Assembly: GCA_900169235.1 (NCBI GenBank)
Contig: FWCC01000006.1
Span: 62,001 to 126,000, forward strand
Direction: 5' to 3'
DNA: 64,000 bases
Origin: Zarea fungicola
Lineage: Eukaryota > Ascomycota > Sordariomycetes > Hypocreales > Cordycipitaceae
A program made the translations under genes and the position numbers. Under the pieces are notes generated by a model that ran no database searches, had not been told where the DNA came from, and saw only the letters and a list, made by a program, of their open reading frames with translations. Below, one piece after another: positions 23,374 through 33,770 of this stretch. Positions within the stretch are counted from its first letter, which is position 1. The number at the start of each line of letters is the position of its first letter.

Positions 23374-23848
23374 TTAGATAGCCCTTCTAGTCGTAACAGG
23401 CGGAGAGTCAATCTGCTTAATGCTCGTGACGGGGAAACCAGCATGGTGCTGGGCACGAGTCCCAGCCACGATCCAGTTAAAGTCGGGCCCAACAATGGTG
23501 CGCTTAAAGTTTGAAAGGCGAGCTGATTGACCATTCGCGCCGTTGAGCTGCAGGTCAAATGCTGGCTCATTTACCGTGTGGAAAAAGCATGCGGCTGGAA
23601 TACCCTGCTGCGGGCTGCTACCGACCAGATGCAGATCAGTTATGCTGATGGTTTGGCCAAAATTGATGTCTACTAGTTTACAAGTCTGAGCCTTGCAGCC
23701 GCCAGTTTGGGTATCGATACTGCTGCAAATTCTACAGAATTGTTAGGTTAAAATAATATTGATGGGCCAAGGAAGTCACATACCCTAGTTTAGCAGCATT
23801 AACCGCTACGGTAGCAATGATAATAGTGCAAAGGGCAGAGATCCGCAT
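23374..23848 (-). CDS. Small secreted protein in two exons, unknown family
   Basis: Exons 23848-23784 and 23731-23374 are joined over a 52 bp intron (GTATGT donor, CCTAAC branch, CTGTAG end). The 140-residue product would be missed by single-frame reading. The signal peptide is ~19 residues, ending VNA. The mature protein starts KLGICSS and has four Cys in its first half (ICSS, GGCK, TCKL, ACFF), then a Cys-free basic C-terminus with an HH pair. A strand pattern around VDINFGQTISITDLHLVG hints at a beta fold. No known family is recognised. A TATAAAAA box lies ~125 bp upstream of the ATG, supporting a real gene. Confidence 0.75.
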
Positions 23849-25612
23849 CTTCTTTCTTAGGGGCTTAAAAGTATTGAGAAGTATGATGGTTTTTGAGCTT
23901 TGAATGGTAATGTACTGCAAGTTGGTTGGATAGGTAATACTCGAGAGCGGCCATTGGGAAGGTGCTCGGAACTTTTTATATTCAAAAGATTCTTGTCTCA
24001 CCCTCAATCACTGCTGGCTTTAAAAAGACAAAAAGGGTCAGCACGCTCCAGGCTAAACCCTATTCTAGTCATATGTTTTCCCTGAATCAGCCACCAACGC
24101 CAGACAATGTCATCAGTCAATGTGCCAAACGGGTTTCATACCCACTCCTAGTCTGCAACCTGGATCGAGTTAGTAAGAGACGCTCGCTTATTATTTAATG
24201 TGCTGACTACTTCTCCGTAACTACTCGGGACAAAGCCACCTCTAACTAGTCAGTTGCTCCAAATCGTGGCAAACTAGGGCCGTATTTAGACAAGCCTGCA
24301 CCTAGCAGTCAATGCAATCAACGATCATTATTCCACTTCTCGTTGCACATGGTAATATTGAGAATGGCGTTATTCACGAACCTGTTAGCCTTCCACACAG
24401 TTAAGGCAGAGGCTCGCCAGTATTGACGAACACATATTTGGTCTGGACTGTATGAAGGTAAAGTCTAAGAAACCGTTAGGCCTGGCAATCAGCTCCGCCT
24501 GAAAGTCTACTCATAAATACTAACGAGTAACTTTAATTGGCTATTTATTGCTACTTCTCCAATAATGATTGCATTTATTAAAGCGACAGTACTTGCGGCT
24601 TAACAATAATTTAATGTGATTTAAGTAATATTACAAACGTTAGAGAAATGATGGGTGTGAGGAGCCGCGCCGAGGTCCACAACTCGGCTAAACTGGCCAT
24701 CACAAGCTCTTCTTTCACAAAACGCTCAATGGACTGCAGAAAATGAAACCAAAAGCACGCATCACTTACTAGGTACATCACTCAAGTACGTATCTACTGT
24801 CTTCCCAATAGACTGCATTTCCAGTATTCTGAAAGTCACCCGTTACCTAGCGAGCTATTGGTTAACAAGGTAGCTACTTAGTTGCTGGGCTACTGGTTGG
24901 CTTTCTAACATGGTTGTTAATATGATGAGTGATTTAATACTAGGCACATTTGCAGCTTACATGGCTGATGTACTGTTGGTATTGATGCGGCATAGTTCAG
25001 AAGTGGGTAAAAGCCGAAGTTGGCGGCCAGAATAAGCATTACAGCCCACTGATCTGCGAGGGCATCTATAAATAATTTGACCCCTGGACCAGTCATTTCA
25101 CATGAAACGACTTAACAGCCCTTTCCAGGGCCTAGTTATTGGCTGTGCATTCCGGTAGGGCCGAGGTTGCTTTCGCCGCTGATGCTGAACGGGTGCCCGA
25201 GTCTGGGGAACATTTGCCCATATATCCGGCTTACTATGTGATTTGTTCCCAGGCTCTTACTAGCGCGAACTGAAGCGGAAACACACGCAGCGTCGTACTC
25301 TTTGACTTTGTTGACAGTACTTGTAATCTAGTGGCAACCCTGTAAAGGCAGAGGTACGACCTCGGTCAGTAGAGCCGAAGAAAGGGCTTATTGGCCACTG
25401 GTCGATATAATTGAAGCGTTGCGAGAGGAAAAGGGTATGCTGACCTGATTGGAGCCTTGCTGCACTCAAATATATGGAAAACGAACGATATCTATTACAC
25501 CATTCTCGCGAAATTCTACTACATATAATATGCTTTGTGGCATAATCCACAGATACGGAGGACATACGACTACTACATCTTCATACAACAAGATGTGATA
25601 TCCCTGCTCCAT
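23849..25612. other. AT-rich intergenic region
   Basis: Promoter of the secreted gene, then ~1.6 kb of AT-rich DNA up to the stop of the ABC transporter gene. No supported coding or RNA gene. Confidence 0.5.
23973..23980 (-). promoter_or_regulatory. TATA-like box
   Basis: TATAAAAA on the minus strand, ~125 bp upstream of the ATG at 23848. Confidence 0.45.
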
Positions 25613-28600
25613 TTAGCCGTTTTGAATTGCGAGCATAATTCGCTCCACGTCGCCACTATGCTGCACCATGTTCCAAAACATGTCGCGTCGAGCCAACAAC
25701 GCCGCAGGCGGCCCAAACTCCGCGACCTCGCCGTCGCTCATGACGAGAATACGATCAAAATCAGCCACAGTCAAAATCCTGTGCGCAACGACGAGAATCG
25801 TCGCATGAGAGAATTCTTGTCGAATAACGCGCTGCACGGCTGTGTCCGTTGCGTCGTCCACCCCGCTCGTCGCCTCGTCCAGAACGAGAATAGGGCATTT
25901 GATGAGGAGCGCCCGTGCCAAGCATATCAGCTGTCGCTGCCCGTAAGAGATATTTACACCGCGGGCCTGGATGTCCATTTCAAGATCTGCAAAAGTTCCG
26001 GGGATAGTGTCATGATGGTCATCAGCAGAGGGGGGGATGAGATTGACGCGACGCAACACATCGAGCACCCTATCGTCAGCGGCGGTGCCGGAAGGGTCGA
26101 CATTGGATCGCAGAGTCCCCAAGAAGAGGAAAGGGTCTTGTGGTATCAGCATTATGGTTTCCCTTAGTCTTTTAATCTTGACTGTCGAAATATCGACACC
26201 GTTGATAAGGATCTGACCCTCAGAGGGATTGATGAAACGGGCCAGTGCATTCATCAGGCTTGTTTTCCCCGATCCAGTACGACCCACGATTCCGAGACGC
26301 TGACCTGGTGCGACCGAAAAATTGACTGCTCGTATAGCCGGCCGTGTGGACGGATCGTAGCCGACCACCAAGTTACAGACCTTGATACTGGCATCCGCAT
26401 GCCAGGATCGGGGGGGCTCGTTTCCGTCCTGATTCTCTATTTCGACATGGGCGAGGCTGACAATCCGACCAATGGTGTTGGCCAGCATATCCTGAAGATT
26501 AAACATTGTGGTTGCTCCACTCAGGGCAGCTTTGAGTTGAAGAGCCAGGGTAATGATCAACCCAGTTTTTGCGGCAGATTCACCTGCGTAGACAAGCGTT
26601 GCTGCAACGATGGTGACAAAGACCGCTCCTAAGGCACCCAGGCGAACGGCGAGCCAGCGCTGCCCAAGTATGAGATGCAGGCCTAACTTTGCACTTCGAT
26701 CAATTAATTGATGCATTCGGTCGATATAGAAGTCGGTTCTGTTAAATGCTCGGATAGTTGCTAAACCCGAGGAGATGGATGTCGCTTGTTCAAGTACGGG
26801 TCGAAGTGATTGATCAATAAGTTTAAATAGTTGCCGTGAGATGGCAAGCTGCCGCATTGCCACATGTGAGTAGATGAAGAGAACGACAGCACTGAAGAAT
26901 ATTGTCTGAGGGGCAGACAGAAAACTTAAAGAATTAGTAACTACACATCTCCATGGCTTTTCAGAACATTCCCTACCTGCTAATCAGTATAATGACCAAG
27001 TTCATAAGATTCCCTAATAGATTGTGTAGAGATTGTGTTGTTTTGTTATCCATCGTGTATATGTCAGTCTCTAGGACTTGAATCATCTCCCCTAGCGGCA
27101 TGCTGTCAATCCAGGAGAGTGGCGCGTATAGAACACTTTGCACAAGCTTTTGGAAAAGCGATCGCGACGCACCGATGCTCATAGTCAGCAGAACAAGTGA
27201 TTTCACTTCCAGCGCTATCACTGTAGCCAGCGATAGCGCGAAATAGATTGCCACGTTGTAAGTAACAGAATAGTCTGTACCCGATTTGTCCTGCACTGTC
27301 CACTGTGTAAGCCACCACGAGCTACTGTGCGTAACGGCACGAGAAAGCAAGGTGACCAGAGCAGCTACTACAAGGCAATGCACTCCGCCACTAGCCCACA
27401 TGTAAGCAGACAAAATTTGCCTCGTACTCATGGCAGCAAGCGTTGCCGACTTTTTCTTGGGATGTTCAGGTTTTTCAGGCTCCTTTCCGAGATTGGGGGC
27501 AGACTCAAATAATGGATCTTGGGGTAAAGCTTGCCCCAACGTCTTGATATCCCACGCGGTATCGGAAAGAGCTCTCGCTTCAACACGGCCGTTCTCGATG
27601 GTGACATGGTACTTGGCTGTCGTGAGGCTCCCATCAGGCTTGTGCGTAGCCATAATGATTGTTCTTCCCCTTGCCAGCTCACCCATTATTCCCCGCGAAC
27701 AGATGTTCTTTGCAACTTGAGCATCCACAGCAGTCAGGACATCATCCAGAATGAGTATTTCAGCAGTGGAGTAGAATGCACGGGCGAGTGCAACACGCCA
27801 TTTCTGGCCACCGCTCAGGAAGGCTCCATTCAGCCCTGCAATGGTCTGATCACCACTTGGTAATACTGAAATGTCCTGGTTCAAGGCACAGGCGTCTAAA
27901 ACAGCCTTATAACGTGCTTCGTCATAGAAATTACCAAATAGAATATTGTCCAGTATGCTAGAGTTCTCAATCCATGGCGGCTGCGATACGAAAGCCGTGC
28001 TGCCGCCGATGATGCTTAACTCCTCTTTAGTAGACGCAGGGCAACTGAGTGGATGCAGTAGCTGTCCAGCACGAAGGTTAGCCTCCCCGAGTAGTGCAGA
28101 GAGAAACAGACTCTTTCCAGACCCTGTACTGCCCGTAACAATGCTCAATGACTTGGGTGGGAAGGCAACGCTGACACTCGATAATGTAAAGTCGTCTTGT
28201 AGGTTTTGCTTGAAATTTGCTTGCTGCCAGCCCAACACTGCATTCTCAAGACTCAATCTATCAGATGAAACTGCTATCTTCTCTCGCTCAGGCTCACTCA
28301 AATACCTGTGGAGAAGCTCACAGCTGGACCAGGAGACACGAGCTTCAGCGAAACGGGATGGAAGTTCCTGGAATACCGCGTGAATGCTGTCGAACAGATT
28401 GAGCCCGAGAAATGCGAGCGATGAGCTGAGATGGCCGGTCTCATATGCATACATTGATAAAGCTACAGAGATCAGCAAAACGGGACCAAGATTTATAGCC
28501 AAACTGAATTGTGACATGGCGATGCCGGTCCTCCACATCTGTTCTAGCTCTCGGTCTCTCACAGTACCCAGTCGAGCCTGCCAGACACCTTCCATAGATG

Positions 28601-30112
28601 AGAGTCGAATATGGCGGAGGCCCTGTAGTGCCTCTGACACGAGTTTGGAGACAGCCGAGTGCGCTTTCGTGCTCTTGGATCGCTCCGCCCTGTACCGCCG
28701 GGAGAGCCTAGTTGAAACTGGCACAAGTAGCATAGATACTACGGCCCCAGCTAGTATACTTTTTGCGCCGAGCAAACGTGCAAGGTATTGTACATCGATC
28801 AATAGCTTGAAAATAACCACCAAGAAACGATGCATATGTGCGCAGGCGCTCGCAGTCTCTCGACTAAATGTGGTTAGCTCGAGATTTTCGTGGAATGAAG
28901 ATGGACATACCAGTGGTTAGAGAGGATGTCTGTCAACGAGGAATAATCAAACTGGGTTGCATTCACTCCTTTGCCACCTCTCTTGTGCAAACGTCGCTCG
29001 CCAGCAGCAAGTGGTCTCCGTGTCAGCTTCTCGACAATAAGGGATTTGAGCAACCCTTCAATGGGAATTTGCAATCTCATTTGGGTAAACCATATGAGCC
29101 AGCTATTTGACAAGGTTTCGAAAAGTAGTCCTATTCCAAGGCCAGCTACCCAGAATGGTGCGCTGCTTGGAGGTTTCCCCTGGTTTTCTAGACATTGGAG
29201 GAGCCTGTAGAGCGCAAAGCGACTACTGAACTGAGATGCAGAAGAAATAAACACCAGCAACCATTGAGTAACAAGTGTCGGGAAGAAAGCCCTCATCAGC
29301 TGCCTCCAGAGGTGCACTGGTTTGCCCGCACCAGCGGGCGTCCAAATCTTTTTCAGCGTGGTAACCCGTGAAGCGTGTCCAACCTCTGGCAAATCGGCCA
29401 TTTTCATATTTTCAGGAATGACTGATCCTGACGCGTGAAATGGGCCCCAAGAGAACGTGAGTCTTCTCCAGAATGAGACAGAAGACTCCCTGTCTACTTG
29501 CAAGCCTTGATGGAGAACAGAGGGTTGTCTAGGTATGGACAAACCAGCCAGAAAAACAGCCGAGAGCGAGCCAACTCGGGGCCAGATCACATCTGGTCTA
29601 CCGTCGTGCATGAAAACTTGTCTATAGAGAATGCATTGTAGACTGATTGCAGCCGAACAACTAAGGCGTATTCCGTGCATGTAGCGCTTTTGGAAGCCAG
29701 GCTCTAGCGAGAGAATGAAGGCTTGTGCGGACATGAGTGCCTGGTTTAACATCAGTATGTAGTGCAATTAAAAAAAAAATTCGGAAAAAAAAAACTCATT
29801 TTGAATTGCTCATACCCAAAGGACAACCAGCAGCGCATTGACCTGGAAATGCTCACTGTGGCCGGTATTCATGGCAAGGACTTCATACATTGCAATAGAT
29901 AGCCCTGCCGCTACCCCTGCATTCATGACTGCCTTGGGAGTGGCGGCTGAGCAGCTTGCCTCTGAGTCTTTTGTTGCACCACTATTTCTGACACGTTGAC
30001 TTGGCTTCGGGGGAACAATATCACTGTCATCTTCATAATGGAAGTTTCTCAGCGTGAGGAGCGATAAAGTAGTGATGGTCACGAGTGCCGCGGTTGACAC
30101 GAGCCACAGCAT
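25613..30112 (-). CDS. ABCC (MRP)-type full ABC transporter
   Basis: Four exons fit: 30112-29816, 29740-28911, 28863-26977 and 26891-25613; introns are 75, 47, 85 bp. The joined product is ~1430 residues. The order is an N-terminal membrane region, TMD1, NBD1, TMD2, NBD2. NBD1 has Walker A GSTGSGKS, signature LSGGQKWRVALARA and Walker B LILDDVLTAVD. NBD2 has Walker A GRTGSGKT, signature ISYGQRQLICLARA and Walker B ILVLDEATSGVD. NBD1 has Asp where the catalytic Glu normally follows Walker B, as usual in ABCC proteins. Such pumps export conjugates, drugs or secondary metabolites at the plasma or vacuolar membrane. The N-terminal TMD0 looks short and the true first exon may lie upstream (up to ~30400); a stop precedes the in-frame extension. 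No biosynthetic gene is adjacent. Confidence 0.9.
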
Positions 30113-31003
30113 AATCAGTTGAATCGGAACCTTGTATCGTACGCATGTAAGCTAGAGCAACTTGATGTGGAAAGTTTGAATCCGAGAGTATTTGTAGAAT
30201 TCTGCCTTGTATCTTGGTGTGACTCATGAATATTGAGCAAACGAGTGATGGCGAGGCTGCGGGTGTTTTAGCCGGAGATGGCGCGTCCGAAGGATCTCAG
30301 TCTAGACAGTAACGGTTAAAACGGCAGAATCCACCTTGGACATTGGAGGAAAAGAGGTCTTGTGTAGCCTTGTCCGTAGGGCTCATGTACTCGTCCCAAG
30401 TTGACTCTAACTCTGGGCATCGTATCGCAGTGATGACACGTGGAAATCTGGTTTCAAACAAATGAATTTAAATCGTCTTGCATGATTCTGCGTAATATAT
30501 TAGTGGAACTTTTAAGGCATTTTTTGAATGAGGAATAGGGAAGCTCTATGCATCAGATGGTCTCGGTGGAGATTGTGTGTTGGAAGGATCTCTGCCAAGC
30601 CGGTGGGACGTCAATCAAGACGTCAATCAAGACTGGCTGGAAGTTACTAGCATCATCTATTCCATTTTGCATATGAGGACAATGTGTAATTTAATAATTA
30701 TTTTACAATTTTTCCTATTTACCATGGCAATGTTGGAGCAAATATATATAACTGTACATGTTGCAAGGTTAATACTTCTTGGAGATGAGCGTTGTTCAAG
30801 GGACGCTGGGTACGTACCTGATGAGGCCATCACCAGCCACTTGGTGAGCCCAGTACCTACCATTGAGTAAACACAAATTTGTATTCAACTATTGGATAAT
30901 TCCCCGATGCCTTTCCATGCCTTTTCTTCATCATTCATTCCCAAGCTTCGCACCCGTAAACGTCAGACAACTGGAAACACGCCAGCCAGCCACGGCCAGA
31001 CTA

Positions 31004-31059
31004 GTCCAGCGGTCCAGCGGTCCAGCGGTCCAGCGACTCAGCGACTCAGCGACCCCGCG
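31004..31059. repeat. 8-bp tandem repeat
   Basis: Seven head-to-tail 8-mers: four gtccagcg, two actcagcg and one accccgcg. It lies in the promoter region between two divergent genes, ~620 bp upstream of the nearer ATG. Confidence 0.8.
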
Positions 31060-31560
31060 GCGGGGTAACTAGAGGGTGGGTAGAGGTGTGGGTCGTACTC
31101 TGGCCAGTACCTCATCACTGGGGGAGCATATGGACAGGGCTGTATACCTGGCGTTTGGGCATTGCTGCTGCTCTTCATGCTTGGCTTGGTATACAGAGGT
31201 AAAATATATATCAGAAAATACCTTGAACTGTCAGAATACACTCAAAATTTATTTATTCTTATATTTGAAAAGTGGTATGCGCTCCTGGGCATAATCCAGC
31301 TAGAGAATAAATATCCGTTTGTTGAAAAATGGCGGGAACTACCCCTCGCCTCCAGGTACCACAACACAGTAGCCGCTGTTTCAACGGGCCAGGACCGCTA
31401 AACAAGCAAGGCGCTGCCAATGAATGACGTCTGTTGCCATTTTTACTTTTTGACTCTAAAAGAGGCCTCACACTTGTTACCCTTCCATTCGTTGGGGTCC
31501 AAAAGCCAGGCGCTTCCGTGACCAATCTGCGCCCGCCTCTCATTTAATCCTTTCTACATC

Positions 31561-31665
31561 TGCGTCGTCTTTTTCTCACTTGGGTTTTTTTTTTCGTTTT
31601 TTTTCGCTTCCTTTTCCTTAGCTTTGTCTCTTCCTCTTTCTTGCTCCAGCTGCTTCGCTTGAGCT
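31561..31665 (+). promoter_or_regulatory. Pyrimidine-rich leader
   Basis: A ~100 bp T/C-rich stretch with runs of 8-10 T directly upstream of the ATG at 31676. CT-rich tracts before the start site are typical of strongly expressed filamentous-fungal genes. Confidence 0.5.
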
Positions 31666-31675
31666 CATCTCAGCC

Positions 31676-33214
31676 ATGTCTTCCGGACACAATGTAAGTC
31701 CACCCCCCAACAACGGCTATCCAACGTCTAACCGCCTCTGCCTCCCAACCATCTAGGATCCGAAGCTGCTATACGCCATAAATGGCGTCAAGGCCTACCA
31801 CATCTCCAATGGAGACGAGCAGTCCCTCACCCCTTCTGGCGCCCAGACCCTGTCGCTCCTCATGGTCCCGACCTCGTCCGGCTTCGCAGACCCCTCTGGT
31901 CTGTCCGCCAACAACACAGGCGAGGACGACTTTTACCTGCACCTACACCTGCCCCCCGAGCTCGACCTGCCCATGCCCGCTACGACCCAGATATACCACC
32001 AGCCACCCCGCAGCTACCTGATCCCCCGCTGGGATCTCGGCCCCGGCAGCGGTGCCTTTACCCGTCTCGAGTTTCCACAAGCTGGCAGTCGACCGGGCGT
32101 CCAGGAAGACGTCGACACCTTTGAAACAATCCTAGCACAGTGTACTGCCTTTTTGGAGCGCGCACCCCCGCCCAAGCCGCCCAGGTCCAAGGCGGCTCTG
32201 GCCAAGGCACGCGAGGCCGCCGGAGAAGCCCCTCCCCCCTACAACCCGGCCAGCTTCGACCCCGGTGAGGGCTACGTGCAGGGCAGCGCGAGCTCCCACG
32301 TCGGCGGGAGGATCGTCCTGGTCGACGAGGAAGACGGCAGCGTCATTGGCGAGCTCAGTGAAGGCTTCAACGTGGTCGAGGACAGCCGCGTCCGCCCCGG
32401 CGCCAAGGACCCCGTCGAAATCACCTTGCCCCAGGACGGCTCCCACAACATCTCCGTCGAGGCCGCCGCCGACTACGACTACATTGAAGACGCCGTCCAC
32501 CCGGCCTACAAGAAATCCTCCCTCGTCAGCGGCGCCACCCGCGCCTCCCGCCTCCTCATCACCACCTCCGACTACGTCGGCAAGATGCTCCAGAACCAGG
32601 CCGACAGCTTCACCCACAAGACGGAGCCCGTCGCCAACCCCGTCACCTTTACCCCCGCCACCCAGGAGCGCATCCGCCGCATCAACCACTTTTCCTCCAA
32701 GGCCGCGGGCCTCTCCGCCTCCACCGTCGGCTCCATCACCAACCTCACCCAGAACCTCGCCTCCAACATCCGCCGCAAGGACGGCAAGGCCCGCGGCTAC
32801 GACCGTGATGGCAACCTCGTGGAAACCTACAAGCCCGGCATTCTCAACAAGAGCCTCATGGCCTTTAACACCATTGTCGACGGCGCCGAGCAGGCTGGCA
32901 AGTCGTTGCTCACCAGCACCTCAAGCAGCGTCTCTACTGTCGTCGGACATCGCTGGGGCCCTGATGCGGGTGAGGCCGCCAAGCACATTGGCGGCGGCTT
33001 CAAAAATGTTGGTCTCGTGTACATCGACGTCACGGGTGTGTCACGACGTGCCATTCTCAAGAGTGTCGCCAAGGGCATGCTTGTTGGCCAGGTCAAGGAT
33101 GGCGGCAGCGTCTATGTAGGCGGCGCCGACCCTAGTTCCGCCTCTGTCTCGGGTGCCAGCGGTCCTGGAAATTCATCTCGGGGTGATTCCAAGGGCAAGA
33201 AGCCCTCCAAGTAG
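31676..33214 (+). CDS. Senescence/spartin-domain protein
   Basis: A tiny first exon (31676-31693, six codons) joins to 31757-33214 over a 63 bp intron (GTAAGT donor, TCTAG end). The product is 491 residues. The N-terminal half resembles the spartin/ERD7 N-region (LLYAINGVKAYHI, then SLLMVP and YLIPRWDL), followed by a Pro-rich linker near residues 150-190. The C-terminal half is the senescence domain: TRASRLLITTSDYVG, then a Gly/Ala-rich helical stretch ending HIGGGFKNVGLVYIDVTGVSRRAILKSVAKGML. Relatives bind lipids and associate with lipid droplets or endosomes. The fungal role is not established. The tail is Ser/Gly/Lys-rich. The gene is GC-rich and part of the conserved core block. Confidence 0.88.
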
Positions 33215-33770
33215 CTGTTATCCTGGCATTTATGAACCACACATTGTGCAATAAAATCAGTCTAAAATAGTATGATTAATGATTTGGGACAGAATATAAT
33301 GAAATGAATAGTTTTTTCCCTTTTCCTTCTTCCTGCTTTTCCTTTTTCTTTCTTTCTTTCTTTCTCTTTTTTTTCAGTGCAATAGTTGCTGTAAGGTATC
33401 CCAATAGTATAAGCCTTGATAAATCATCACGTGTGGCCGCGGGGCATCTTTGGCGCGTCGCGTCCACTTCACTCAAAGAATCCCATTCTCCAACATATCT
33501 ACACAATCCACGATAACGACCAACACGAGTCTCATAATTTTCATTATACCCTTTGCTTGAAATTAATACCTTGATGCGCTGTGAAACCCGTCGCGCATCT
33601 GCGCCCTGCATCCTACTGCGCCGGCGCAGTTCCTAGAGCTTCCCCGCCAGACCGGCATCCGGCCATTTTTATCAGGAAACAGATTGTAAAGCTCTCTCAT
33701 CCAATGCACTGGCCTGTACTAAATTTCTCTCTCTAACGCTGAATCCTTCTCAGATAGAATCATAATAACC
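33215..33770. other. Intergenic region
   Basis: 3' UTR of the senescence gene (ataaaa at ~33251 is a possible polyadenylation hexamer), a pyrimidine tract with tttc repeats at ~33310-33375, and the promoter of the following gene. Confidence 0.5.

Larger units (their letters stand above)
30113..31675. other. Divergent promoter region
   Basis: About 1.5 kb between the divergent ABC transporter and senescence-domain genes. It may hold a missed 5' exon of the transporter (30113-30400). It also holds an 8-bp tandem repeat at 31004-31059 and, near the right end, a long pyrimidine tract before the next ATG. Confidence 0.5.
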
